Assembly (NCBI GenBank): GCA_028712695.1
Contig: JAQTQZ010000007.1
Location: 1-64,000 of the forward strand
Direction of reading: 5' to 3'
Length of the DNA: 64,000 bases
DNA from: Methylovulum sp.
Lineage (GTDB): Bacteria > Pseudomonadota > Gammaproteobacteria > Methylococcales > Methylomonadaceae
Position 1 is the first letter of the stretch. Every line of letters begins with the position of its first letter. Shown piece by piece: positions 17,313-25,445 of this stretch. Below the pieces are notes generated by a model that saw only the letters and a list, made by a program, of their open reading frames with translations, was not told the DNA's origin and did no database searches. The position numbers were made by a program, and so were the translations under genes.

Positions 17313-18545
17313 CTATACGTTAAATGGTTCGACGGTAACCTGTTCACCTGGGCTTATGCCTGCGCATTCAGACGGCAATACGATAAAGCAATTGGCCTCG
17401 GATAAACTGCTTAAAATATGTGATCCCTGTTTGCCTGCTGAGGCAACAAGCAACTCGCCGTCAGCATTTTGGCTGAGGTTGCCGCGTTGAAATTCTAGCC
17501 GGCCTGGGGATTTTTTTAGCGCGCTTGTGCAGGTTGCCGCAAGCCTGAGCGGATGGAGGGCGGGTGCGCCGGACAGTTGTCTGAGTGCCGGGGCAACCAG
17601 TTGTTGGAACGTGGTCATAACGGCAGCGGGATTGCCGGGCAGACCAAAAAAATAACAGCCACCAATTGTGCCGAACGCCAAGGGTTTACCGGGCTTTATC
17701 GCGATTTTCCAGAAATTGACCTGCCCGCACCGTGCCAGCACGTCTTTGACATAATCCGCGTCACCGACTGAAGCGCCTCCGGTGGTGATTAACACGTCGC
17801 AGTTTTCGGCAGCAGCCCGCAGGGTGTCTTCAAGTTGTTTGGGATCATCGGCAATCACGCCGCCATCAACGACAGCGTGACAGGGATCAGCTAACAGGCC
17901 ATTTAATAGATAACGGTTGCTGTCGTAGAGCTTGCCCGATACGAGTGGTTCGCCCAGCGCGGCCAACTCATCGCCGGTGGAAAAAAAGGCAATTTTTAGT
18001 TGCCGTTTTACCGGTATATCGGCAATGCCGGCAGATGCCAACAAACCCAAGTCAACCGCCGACAGTTTTTTAGGATAGGCGCACACCACTTGCCCCTGTT
18101 TGACATCTTCACCAGCGGCACGGACATTTTGCAGCGGCTTAAGGTTTGCCGGAAACCGTATGGATTCACCATCAGCCTGCACCTGTTCCTGCATAATCAC
18201 CGTGTCAGCGCCGGCAGGCACGACCGCACCGGTAAAAATCCTGGCACATTGCCCCGCTTGTAACGCGCCCTGAAAAGGCCGCCCCGCCCAAGATGTGCCC
18301 GCTAGCGTTAGCGTAACAGGCTGTCCGGTGAGTTCCGCGCTTGCGCAGGCATAGCCATCCATTGCGGCATTGCGGTCATAAGGGATGTTGATGGGCGCAT
18401 GGACGGCGGCTGATAGCACACGGCCAAGCGCATTTTTTAATGCAAGGTTTTCTGATTCATTTACTGGTTGGATAGCCGCGCTGATATTGGCTAATGCCTC
18501 AGCAAGCGACAGCAACGGTTTGCGCTCTTGGCTGCATAAATCCAT
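17313..18545 (-). CDS. moeA: Molybdopterin molybdenumtransferase MoeA
   Basis: A protein of 410 aa. MoeA inserts molybdate into adenylylated molybdopterin to finish molybdenum cofactor. Typical segments are NIPYDRNAAMDGYA (substrate-binding start region), RIFTGAVVPAGADTVIMQE and the MoCF/MogA-like domain with FFSTGDEL, TTGGASVGDADYVKDVL and GKPLAFG, FFGLPGNPAAVM. A C-terminal domain IV follows. It starts at the base where mobB stops, so the two are translationally coupled and work in the same pathway. Confidence 0.94.
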   Translation of the reverse strand: MDLCSQERKPLLSLAEALANISAAIQPVNESENLALKNALGRVLSAAVHAPINIPYDRNAAMDGYACASAELTGQPVTLTLAGTSWAGRPFQGALQAGQCARIFTGAVVPAGADTVIMQEQVQADGESIRFPANLKPLQNVRAAGEDVKQGQVVCAYPKKLSAVDLGLLASAGIADIPVKRQLKIAFFSTGDELAALGEPLVSGKLYDSNRYLLNGLLADPCHAVVDGGVIADDPKQLEDTLRAAAENCDVLITTGGASVGDADYVKDVLARCGQVNFWKIAIKPGKPLAFGTIGGCYFFGLPGNPAAVMTTFQQLVAPALRQLSGAPALHPLRLAATCTSALKKSPGRLEFQRGNLSQNADGELLVASAGKQGSHILSSLSEANCFIVLPSECAGISPGEQVTVEPFNV

Positions 18546-19072
18546 TAAGGTTTTCTCCCCATAAATTGTTGCAAAATAAAATCGGCAATCATTGCCGGCT
18601 GGTTTATATCCAGTTGCGGCAAGTAATCAGGCGTAGCCAACGGGCAATCGGAAGCTATCGCGATAATGTGTGGGTCACTCGGATACAGTAGCGGCTGATT
18701 GAGCGAGGGGCGGTGCAATTCTATTTTAGGGAAAGCTTCAGTTTTAAAGCCTTCAACCAGCAATAAATCAAGCTGTGATTGATCGAAGCATTTTACTTGT
18801 TCGTCCAGAGCAGGTTGCCGTTCTGGGGTTATTTCAGTAATCATGGCGCGGCGTTTGCTGGAGACGATCAGTACCGGCGAGGCACCCGCCGCCCTTAGCC
18901 GAAAGCTGTCTTTGCCAGGCTGGTCTATATCGAAATCATGATGCCCGTGTTTAATCAGGCCAATACGCAAGCCGTGCTGTTTTAGCAACGGAATTAACTG
19001 GGTCAATAGTGTGGTTTTACCGGTGCCGCTGAAGGCGGCAAAGCCTAATAAGGGGATAGGAGCCTGTTGCAT
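18545..19072 (-). CDS. mobB: Molybdopterin-guanine dinucleotide biosynthesis protein MobB
   Basis: A protein of 175 aa, a GTP-binding accessory protein of Mo cofactor guanylylation. It begins with GFAAFSGTGKTTLLTQLIP, containing a P-loop, followed by GLIKHGHHDFDIDQPGKDSF, the family signature, and LLLVEGFKTEAFPKIEL. Length matches MobB of other proteobacteria (about 170). It is first in the pair with moeA, whose start overlaps its stop. Confidence 0.93.
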   Translation of the reverse strand: MQQAPIPLLGFAAFSGTGKTTLLTQLIPLLKQHGLRIGLIKHGHHDFDIDQPGKDSFRLRAAGASPVLIVSSKRRAMITEITPERQPALDEQVKCFDQSQLDLLLVEGFKTEAFPKIELHRPSLNQPLLYPSDPHIIAIASDCPLATPDYLPQLDINQPAMIADFILQQFMGRKP

Positions 19073-19158
19073 GGCAATGATTTCATCATACTGTTATCGT
19101 GAGTGGCCCTATTCTAAGGTATTATTAAAAGGTAAGCATTAATCGGGGGAGAGCATCA

Positions 19159-19656
19159 TTGATTCAAATTTATCTGCTGCTGGCGCTGGTCATCGTTGTT
19201 TTTTTTGTTTTACGTGGATTTTTTCAGCGCACATCGTCAGCATCGACTAAAAACTTAAGGCTGTTAGGGCTCAGTGCGATTACTGTCGCAGTGTTGCTCT
19301 TGATCGCAACAGGCCGCTTAAACTGGTTGCTGGGCGCGATCGGCCTAGGTTTGGCCTATTTGTTGAGATTGATACCGGTATTGCTGGGCTATGCCCCGCA
19401 GCTACATAAAATATGGGAGGATTACAAGGCGGCAAGGGGCGGCTCTGCAAAGCCACAAGACTACGCGGGCGGTGGTCATGGAAAAATGTCTGTTGAAGAA
19501 GCTTATCAAGTATTGGGATTGAAATCTGGCGCGTCAGAGCAAGAGGTTATTGCTGCGCACCGTAAGTTAATACAGAAAATCCATCCTGATCGCGGCGGTT
19601 CTGATTACTTGGCGATGAAAATAAACCTTGCTAAAAAGACCTTGATAAACAAATGA
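19159..19656 (+). CDS. Membrane-anchored J-domain protein (TIM14-like)
   Basis: A protein of 165 aa with an N-terminal membrane segment (residues 1-19), a second hydrophobic hairpin (about 34-75) and a short C-terminal J domain (about 108-165) with the HPD motif in IQKIHPDRGGS. It should stimulate an Hsp70 (DnaK) ATPase at the inner membrane. The start is TTG, supported by a strong GGGGGAG ribosome-binding site 8 bases upstream and by the membrane segment beginning there. Its stop overlaps the nlpD start (ATGA), so the two are translationally coupled, which is not the usual neighbour of nlpD. Confidence 0.82.
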   Translation: MIQIYLLLALVIVVFFVLRGFFQRTSSASTKNLRLLGLSAITVAVLLLIATGRLNWLLGAIGLGLAYLLRLIPVLLGYAPQLHKIWEDYKAARGGSAKPQDYAGGGHGKMSVEEAYQVLGLKSGASEQEVIAAHRKLIQKIHPDRGGSDYLAMKINLAKKTLINK

Positions 19657-20861
19657 CAATTAAGCGCCAGACTTATTTGCTGCTGTTTTTCCCGGTCTTC
19701 TTGCCGTTTCCTGCATTACCAACGGCTTGCCTGCAGCCGAATGGCTGTGCGCCGTTGCAGTCAGCGCAGCAGAAGCCGGTTGCTGAAAAGGTTGCTGCTA
19801 ACAATGCCAAGCAGCCAGCAATGCCCTTACAAGCTAAAACGGCAGCCAGTAAGCCGGAGACTACGGCACGGCAGCAGACAAAATCAACTTATGAAGTAAA
19901 AGCAGGGGAAACATTGTATTCCATTGGGGTAAAAAATGGCCTGCCTTATGAGACGCTTGCGCGTTGGAATCAGTTGCCACCGTCCTATAAAATACTGGCC
20001 GGACAGAAGCTGAAATTATTCGATCCGCAACAGCAATCGAATAGCTCGGATAATAAGGCACCCAGTAATCAGATGGTAAAAAACAAGCCGCAAAATGCAG
20101 ATAAAGCAGTGACTGGTGCTAAAAGTCTGCCGGAAAACATACCGGTTTCAGTGGAAAAAAGTGGGGTTCAAAAAAAACAGCCGATTGAAAAGCAGAAAGA
20201 CCGCCTTTATCGGCTGGATATATCTTCGCCCATTAAGGATAATGCACTTGTTGCCGATAAAAAGGGGGTCGAAAAACCTGCACTTTTGCAAGCGGACGCT
20301 GAACCTAAAAAAGCGCAAAGTGTGGCCAAAAAAACTGAGGATACTTCAGCTAAAAAGACACCTTTTCAGGTTAAGAGTAAAACAGAACCCGCCAATAAAA
20401 ATCCCAAAAAACAGCCTGACGTTGTTACGAAACAAAAGAAAGCAGATAAGACACAAAAAAAAGCAATTAGTTCAGTTGATAATAAAAAACTGTTAAAGTT
20501 GAACTTTGCCTGGCCTATTAAAGGCAGCGTGGCTAAAATTTTTGCCAAGGCGCATAACAAAGGGATAGATATTGCTGGCACGGAAAAGAAACAGCCGGTT
20601 AGTGCCGCTGAGGCGGGCACGGTGGTTTACCAAGGTGAGGGCTTGGTCGGTTTTAAGAATTTAATCATTATCAAACATAATAATGAATACCTTAGTGCTT
20701 ATGCCAATAACAGCCGGATGTTAGTTAAAGAAGGCCAGCAAGTGAAGCAAGGGCAGATGATTGCTGAAATTGGCCAAACCAGTGCTAAACAAAAGCCATT
20801 GCATTTTGAAATAAGAAAAAACGGAAACCCGGTGGATCCGCTTCATTTTTTACCTAAATAA
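19653..20861 (+). CDS. nlpD: NlpD-like LysM/M23 (LytM) protein, probably catalytically inactive
   Basis: A protein of 402 aa. It has an N-terminal signal or lipoprotein-like segment (FPALPTAC, an imperfect lipobox), a LysM domain at about 78-121 (YEVKAGETLYSIGVKNGL...), a long Lys/Gln-rich linker and a C-terminal LytM domain. HNKGIDIAG and AYANNSRM lack the metal-binding His residues of active M23 peptidases, as in E. coli NlpD, which activates the amidase AmiC during septum splitting. rpoS follows 33 bp later, the classic nlpD-rpoS order, so rpoS promoters may lie inside this gene. Confidence 0.85.
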   Translation: MTIKRQTYLLLFFPVFLPFPALPTACLQPNGCAPLQSAQQKPVAEKVAANNAKQPAMPLQAKTAASKPETTARQQTKSTYEVKAGETLYSIGVKNGLPYETLARWNQLPPSYKILAGQKLKLFDPQQQSNSSDNKAPSNQMVKNKPQNADKAVTGAKSLPENIPVSVEKSGVQKKQPIEKQKDRLYRLDISSPIKDNALVADKKGVEKPALLQADAEPKKAQSVAKKTEDTSAKKTPFQVKSKTEPANKNPKKQPDVVTKQKKADKTQKKAISSVDNKKLLKLNFAWPIKGSVAKIFAKAHNKGIDIAGTEKKQPVSAAEAGTVVYQGEGLVGFKNLIIIKHNNEYLSAYANNSRMLVKEGQQVKQGQMIAEIGQTSAKQKPLHFEIRKNGNPVDPLHFLPK

Positions 20862-20894
20862 TTTTACTCCCCCTGTTTAAGCGGACTCATCCTG

Positions 20895-21881
20895 ATGACT
20901 GAAGAACTACAAACGCCAATGCTTGACGTTGCTGCATTTCTTGATGACGATTACTGTTTTGATGATGATTCTCCTGTGATGTTGGCGCTCGAAGAGCCAA
21001 ACGCCGAGCTTCTTCCTGATGTGGTTGAACTGAAAGCCAAAAACAGCACTGATCTGGATGCAACCCGGGTCTATTTAAGTGAGCTTGGGCGCTCGAAATT
21101 ACTGACTGCAGAAGAAGAAAAGTTTTACGGTGCTAAGGTTTTACTGGGAGACCCGTTAGCCCGCCAAATTATGATTGAAAGCAATTTGCGTTTGGTTGTA
21201 AAGATTTCCCGCCGTTATTTGGGTCGGGGATTGCCGCTACTGGACATGATTAATGAAGGCAATTTAGGCTTGATCCGGGCAGTCGAAAAGTTCGACCCCG
21301 AAAAAGGCTTTCGGTTTTCAACGTATGCCACTTGGTGGATTAGGCAGTCTATTGAGCGGGCGATCATGAACCAGACCCGCACCATCCGGTTGCCTATCCA
21401 TATTGTTAAAGAACTTAACTCTTACCTTAAAGCGCAACGTCATCTGGCACAAATCCTCGACCATGAGCCTAGTGCAGAAGATATTGCCCGCTATCTAGGC
21501 AAGCCTGCCAAAAAAGTCGAAAAAATGCTCAAGCTCAATGAGCGTGTCACGTCGGTTGATGTCCCCGCAGCTTGCGATTTTGATAAGCCGCTGGTTGATT
21601 CGATTGCGAACGAAACGTATGTGTCGCATGAAGAAAGAATTCAGGAAGAGGGCATTAAGCAGAATATTTCCGGCTGGGTGATGCAGTTGCCCGAAAAACA
21701 ACGCGAAGTGATATGTCGGCGCTATGGCTTATGCGGCTATGAAGAAGGCACCTTAGAGCAGGTTGCGCTTGAGTTGGGGGTGACCCGTGAGCGCATTAGG
21801 CAGATTCAGATGGATGCGTTAAAAAGGCTAAAAGAAATCTTGAAATCGAATGGTTATTCGTTTGAAGAAGTGTTCTGCTAG
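20895..21881 (+). CDS. rpoS: RNA polymerase sigma factor RpoS
   Basis: A protein of 328 aa, the general stress and stationary-phase sigma factor. Region 1.2 has [19 protein letters not shown]. Region 2 has [20 protein letters not shown] and [35 protein letters not shown]. Region 3 follows [12 protein letters not shown]. Region 4 ends with [19 protein letters not shown]. Length equals E. coli RpoS (330). Position immediately after nlpD supports RpoS rather than RpoD or RpoH. Confidence 0.94.
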   Translation: MTEELQTPMLDVAAFLDDDYCFDDDSPVMLALEEPNAELLPDVVELKAKNSTDLDATRVYLSELGRSKLLTAEEEKFYGAKVLLGDPLARQIMIESNLRLVVKISRRYLGRGLPLLDMINEGNLGLIRAVEKFDPEKGFRFSTYATWWIRQSIERAIMNQTRTIRLPIHIVKELNSYLKAQRHLAQILDHEPSAEDIARYLGKPAKKVEKMLKLNERVTSVDVPAACDFDKPLVDSIANETYVSHEERIQEEGIKQNISGWVMQLPEKQREVICRRYGLCGYEEGTLEQVALELGVTRERIRQIQMDALKRLKEILKSNGYSFEEVFC

Positions 21882-21989
21882 CGGATTTTGTGGCCATTTA
21901 TCGTCTTGCTCGTCTGCCTTGGGGACAGAGATTTGGCATATCTGGCTTTTTATTTTAGAGGATATGCCCGTCGGTTTTTACGCGCTCAG

Positions 21990-24158
21990 CTAGCTTATAA
22001 TGTTTAGCTTAGCATAGGCCAGCATCAACCATTTCATTCCCACCTGTTTAAAATTGATCTGCACCCGTTCTTGTGCGCCTTGGCCTTCCATTTGCAGCAC
22101 GATACCTTCGCCAAATTTCTCATGGCTGACTTTTTGCCCGATTTTATACGTGCCCGTCGTCATCGTGGTTTTGGGTTTAGGTTGGATGGTGGCGGCCGGG
22201 CGGCTAATATTGCCGCGTATCCTGACTTCTTGAATGAATTCTGCGGGAATTTCCCGCAGAAAGCGTGACGGCCTAGGATAGCTCTCGCGCCCGTACAAAC
22301 GCCTGGATTCGGCGTAAGTCAGATACAATTTCCGCATTGCGCGGGTAATGCCGACGTAACATAGCCGACGCTCTTCTTCCAGACGCCCGGCATCATCGAC
22401 AGACTGTTGCGAGGGGAATAGGCCTTCTTCCATGCCCACGAGAAAAACCAGTTTAAATTCCAAGCCTTTTGCCGAATGCAGTGTCATCAGTTGCACACAG
22501 TCTTCAAATTCATCGGCCTGCATATCACCGGCTTCCAGAGCGGCGTAAGCCAGAAACAAATCCAGTTCGCCAAGATTGTCTTCATTGTCCGTATCGGCAT
22601 CAAAAAGCCGCGCGGCATTGACCAGTTCTTCAAGGTTTTCAACTTTTTCTTCGCCTTTGTCGGCTTTCGCTTGTTTATATAGTTCAAGCAGGCCGCTTTT
22701 TTCGACGACCAATTTGACCTTTTCATAAAGCGCTAAACCTTCCGTTTCATCTGCCAGTTGTTTAAGCAACAGCAAGAAGCTTTTTAGGGCATTGCTGGCA
22801 CGTGCTGATAAATTGCCTTGATTGACTAAGGCAACTGCGGCTGCCCATAAAGAAATCTCTTGGTCGCGCGCAATCATGCGGATGTCATCAATTGTTTTGG
22901 CACCTATGCCGCGCGTCGGCGTGTTGACCACGCGCTCAAACGAGGCATCGTCATTGCGGTTGGACATCAGGCGGCAATATGCCAACGCATTTTTGATTTC
23001 CGCGCGGTCAAAAAAGCGCAATCCACCATAAACCCGGTAAGGCGTGTTGGTCGCCATCAGTTTTTCTTCAAACTGCCGGGACTGGGCATTGGAGCGATAT
23101 AAAATGGCAACATCAGAGCGAGCGCCACCTTCATTTGCCCAGGCGCGGATACGCTCGACGACAAAATAGGCTTCGTCTTGTTCATTAAAAGCGGCGTACA
23201 GGGAAATCGGTTCGCCATCGCCGGAATCAGTCCAGAGTTCCTTGCCCATGCGCCCGTCGTTATTGGCGATAAGCGTGTTGGCGGCTTTAAGGATCGTGCC
23301 CGTCGAACGGTAATTCTGTTCTAGCCTGATCAGTTGGTGGTTGGGATGTTGCCTTTGGAACTTGTAGAGATTTTCGATTTTTGCACCACGCCAACCATAA
23401 ATCGATTGGTCGTCATCACCGACCACAAACAGGTTGTCCTTGTCTTGGGTCAATAACCGTAGCCACGCATACTGTATGGTGTTGGTGTCCTGAAACTCAT
23501 CGACATGCACTTGTAGGAAACGTTGTTGATAAAATTCCAGTACATCGGGGTTATCGCGCAGCAATTCATGTGCCCGCAACAGCAATTCAGCAAAATCAAC
23601 CATGCCGGAACGGTCACATAAATCTTCATAAGCACGGTACACCGCCAGCATTTGCCGCTGGTAAGGGTCCCCCGTTTCGGAGGTGTGCCGTGCCCTTATG
23701 CCTTCGTCTTTCTGGGCGTTGATATGCCATTGAACCTGTTTGGGAGGCCACTTTTCCTCATCAAGATTAAGCCTGTTCAACAGCCGCTTGATAAGCCGCA
23801 ATTGGTCAGACGAATCCATCACTTGAAAGGTGGCAGGCAGTTTGGCAGTTTGGGCATGCCGTCTTAGCAGGCGATGCGCTAGGCCATGAAACGTGCCTAT
23901 CCATAAGGTTTGTGCGGGGATGGCAAGCAGTTCTTCAAGCCGGCTGCGCATTTCCCTTGCCGCCTTGTTGGTAAAGGTGACCGCCAGAATATTGTGCGGC
24001 GATAAACCTTCCACTTGAATTTGCCAAGCAATACGATGCACCAGAACCCGGGTTTTTCCACTGCCCGCACCTGCAAGCACTAACATGGCCGTGGATGCTG
24101 CGGTGACAGCATGACGCTGCGCGTCATTTAGAGGGTCAATAATTTTAGTAATATCCAT
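21990..24158 (-). CDS. uvrD: DNA helicase II (UvrD)
   Basis: A protein of 722 aa, a superfamily 1A 3'-5' helicase for nucleotide excision and mismatch repair. Motifs are LNDAQRHAVTA (Q motif), LAGAGSGKTRVLVHR (Walker A), VHVDEFQDTNTIQYAWL (Walker B), VVGDDDQSIYGWRGA, LEQNYRS, LMTLHSAKGLEF and YVGITRAMRKLYL. The C-terminal Tudor-like domain (KIGQKVSHEKFGEGIVL) is the RNA polymerase-binding tail of UvrD/PcrA and separates it from Rep. It is a single gene facing a DUF2892 gene. Confidence 0.94.
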   Translation of the reverse strand: MDITKIIDPLNDAQRHAVTAASTAMLVLAGAGSGKTRVLVHRIAWQIQVEGLSPHNILAVTFTNKAAREMRSRLEELLAIPAQTLWIGTFHGLAHRLLRRHAQTAKLPATFQVMDSSDQLRLIKRLLNRLNLDEEKWPPKQVQWHINAQKDEGIRARHTSETGDPYQRQMLAVYRAYEDLCDRSGMVDFAELLLRAHELLRDNPDVLEFYQQRFLQVHVDEFQDTNTIQYAWLRLLTQDKDNLFVVGDDDQSIYGWRGAKIENLYKFQRQHPNHQLIRLEQNYRSTGTILKAANTLIANNDGRMGKELWTDSGDGEPISLYAAFNEQDEAYFVVERIRAWANEGGARSDVAILYRSNAQSRQFEEKLMATNTPYRVYGGLRFFDRAEIKNALAYCRLMSNRNDDASFERVVNTPTRGIGAKTIDDIRMIARDQEISLWAAAVALVNQGNLSARASNALKSFLLLLKQLADETEGLALYEKVKLVVEKSGLLELYKQAKADKGEEKVENLEELVNAARLFDADTDNEDNLGELDLFLAYAALEAGDMQADEFEDCVQLMTLHSAKGLEFKLVFLVGMEEGLFPSQQSVDDAGRLEEERRLCYVGITRAMRKLYLTYAESRRLYGRESYPRPSRFLREIPAEFIQEVRIRGNISRPAATIQPKPKTTMTTGTYKIGQKVSHEKFGEGIVLQMEGQGAQERVQINFKQVGMKWLMLAYAKLNIIS

Positions 24159-24273
24159 TTGTTATTGCTTGCACATTTCTTGTAGCTGTGTATATTTGTT
24201 GCGGTTCATAGAGTTAGCTAATGGGCCCCGCGTCACTTAAAGATAATAACAACTACACAGAGAGGATTTTAAG

Positions 24274-24543
24274 ATGAGTTTCGATTATAAGCGCATGATG
24301 AAATTTGAACATAACCTCGGCGACAATGAAAAAAAATACCGTCTTTATGGCGGTTTGGCATTGATCGCTGTGTCAATTTTTACAGCCCAAATTGCTTTAT
24401 TGGTGATTGGCATGGTATTGGTTGCAACAGGTTTTTCAGGCTGGTGTCCAGTGTGTTCAGGGCTTAACAGAAACACCTGTTCTGCTGCCGCCGCCGCTGA
24501 AGAGAATACGGCAACTGACGATAGTTCTGGCGATCAAGAATAA
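24274..24543 (+). CDS. DUF2892 (YgaP-type) small membrane protein
   Basis: A protein of 89 aa with two predicted membrane segments (about 27-45 and 48-66) and a short acidic cytoplasmic tail (AAAAAEENTATDDSSGDQE). The sequence FSGWCPVCSGLNRNTC has Cys residues close to the second membrane segment, as in DUF2892 domains, which also form the membrane part of YgaP. A good ribosome-binding site (AGAGAGGA, around 24259-24266) precedes it. Function unknown. A hairpin terminator follows 7 bp after the stop. Confidence 0.8.
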   Translation: MSFDYKRMMKFEHNLGDNEKKYRLYGGLALIAVSIFTAQIALLVIGMVLVATGFSGWCPVCSGLNRNTCSAAAAAEENTATDDSSGDQE

Positions 24544-24550
24544 GGCTGCG

Positions 24551-24575
24551 AAAACTACAGGGATGTAGTTTTTAT
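24551..24575 (+). terminator. Hairpin terminator between the DUF2892 gene and fxsA
   Basis: A stem of 8 bp (AAAACTAC/GTAGTTTT) with a 6-base loop and a following T-run on the plus strand. It lies between two convergent genes. The complementary strand has an A/T-rich stem too, so it may work in both directions. Confidence 0.55.
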
Positions 24576-24581
24576 GCGGAC

Positions 24582-25019
24582 TCATTCTTCTTTGTGGAAT
24601 TCACCTTCCAGCACATTGTGTTTTGTCGTGGTAGGCTGTTGGAAGCCACCGACCGCCTGAATGATGTGGTTTTCAAGGATATAGCGGGCGATCCTTCTGC
24701 GCAATGAAGGGATCAGGCAAGCAAAACCGAGCATGTCGGTCATGAAGCCTGGGGTCAATAGCAATATTCCGCCCAGTACGATAATAGGGCCTTCAATCAT
24801 TTCATAAGCGGGGATTTCACCTTGCGCCAAGCTCGCCTGAAACCGTTGCAGCGTTGCAAAACCTTGCTGTTTTAATAGCCAAGCGCCTAACGCCGCTGTG
24901 AACACCACTAAAAAAATAGTCGGTAACGCACCAATAAGCCCACCCACTTGCAATAGCAAATAAATTTCTATAAAGGGAATAATCAGGACGACCAGAAATA
25001 ATACTTGTATCACTTTCAT
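24582..25019 (-). CDS. fxsA: FxsA family membrane protein
   Basis: A protein of 145 aa. Hydrophobic segments at 5-23, 27-47 and 79-95, with the family hallmark FIEIYLLLQVGGLIGALPT, then GAWLLKQQGFATL, IVLGGILLLTPGFMTDMLGF and LIPSLRRRIA. FxsA of E. coli overcomes F-plasmid exclusion of phage T7 when overproduced; the normal role is not established. It is divergently oriented from cutA. Confidence 0.88.
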   Translation of the reverse strand: MKVIQVLFLVVLIIPFIEIYLLLQVGGLIGALPTIFLVVFTAALGAWLLKQQGFATLQRFQASLAQGEIPAYEMIEGPIIVLGGILLLTPGFMTDMLGFACLIPSLRRRIARYILENHIIQAVGGFQQPTTTKHNVLEGEFHKEE

Positions 25020-25118
25020 TTCAATACTCTTAATGGTTAATCATTATTAACAATATAAGGGTAATCGTTGAGAATTTCTAGGATAATATCCAACTTCACG
25101 TTTTACAAAGCTGAGCGT

Positions 25119-25445
25119 ATGTCAACTGCCTTTGAAATAATTCTCTGCACGTGCCCTGATAAAAAGACGGCCAAAAAAATCGCCACCCTGCTGGTCACCG
25201 AAAAGCTTGCGGCCTGTGTGAACATTCTGCCGGGCATTACCTCTATTTATACTTGGGAAGAGCAGATTGAGTCTGTTCAAGAATATTTGTTATTAATCAA
25301 ATCAAGCAAGGCAAATTATCAGACGATTGAAACGACCGTCTTCAAGCATCACCCTTACGAAGTTCCCGAACTAATTGCCGTGCCTATTGAGCGCGGTTTA
25401 CCTGAATATTTGGATTGGATTGATACATGCCTTTCACCAAACTGA
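25119..25445 (+). CDS. cutA: Divalent-cation tolerance protein CutA
   Basis: A protein of 108 aa of the trimeric CutA1 family. I start at the ATG at 25119 (MSTAFEIILCTCPDKK); the upstream 17 codons look non-coding. Family segments are LVTEKLAACVNILPGITSIY, EEYLL-type strand, and HPYEVPELIAVPIERGLPEY, which is strongly conserved. The family is tied to copper tolerance and to cytochrome biogenesis loci. Its last 19 bases overlap the dsbD start, as cutA-dsbD pairs do in other proteobacteria (cutA1-cutA2). Confidence 0.92.
   Translation: MSTAFEIILCTCPDKKTAKKIATLLVTEKLAACVNILPGITSIYTWEEQIESVQEYLLLIKSSKANYQTIETTVFKHHPYEVPELIAVPIERGLPEYLDWIDTCLSPN

Noticed and set aside
21935-21970. Inverted repeat GGCATATC...GATATGCC after rpoS as a terminator
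   Set aside because: The 18-base loop and the absence of a T-run make it unconvincing.
24181-24205. Possible LexA (SOS) box CTGT-N8-GTTG upstream of uvrD
   Set aside because: Only the left half matches the CTGT-N8-ACAG consensus; too weak to report as a site.
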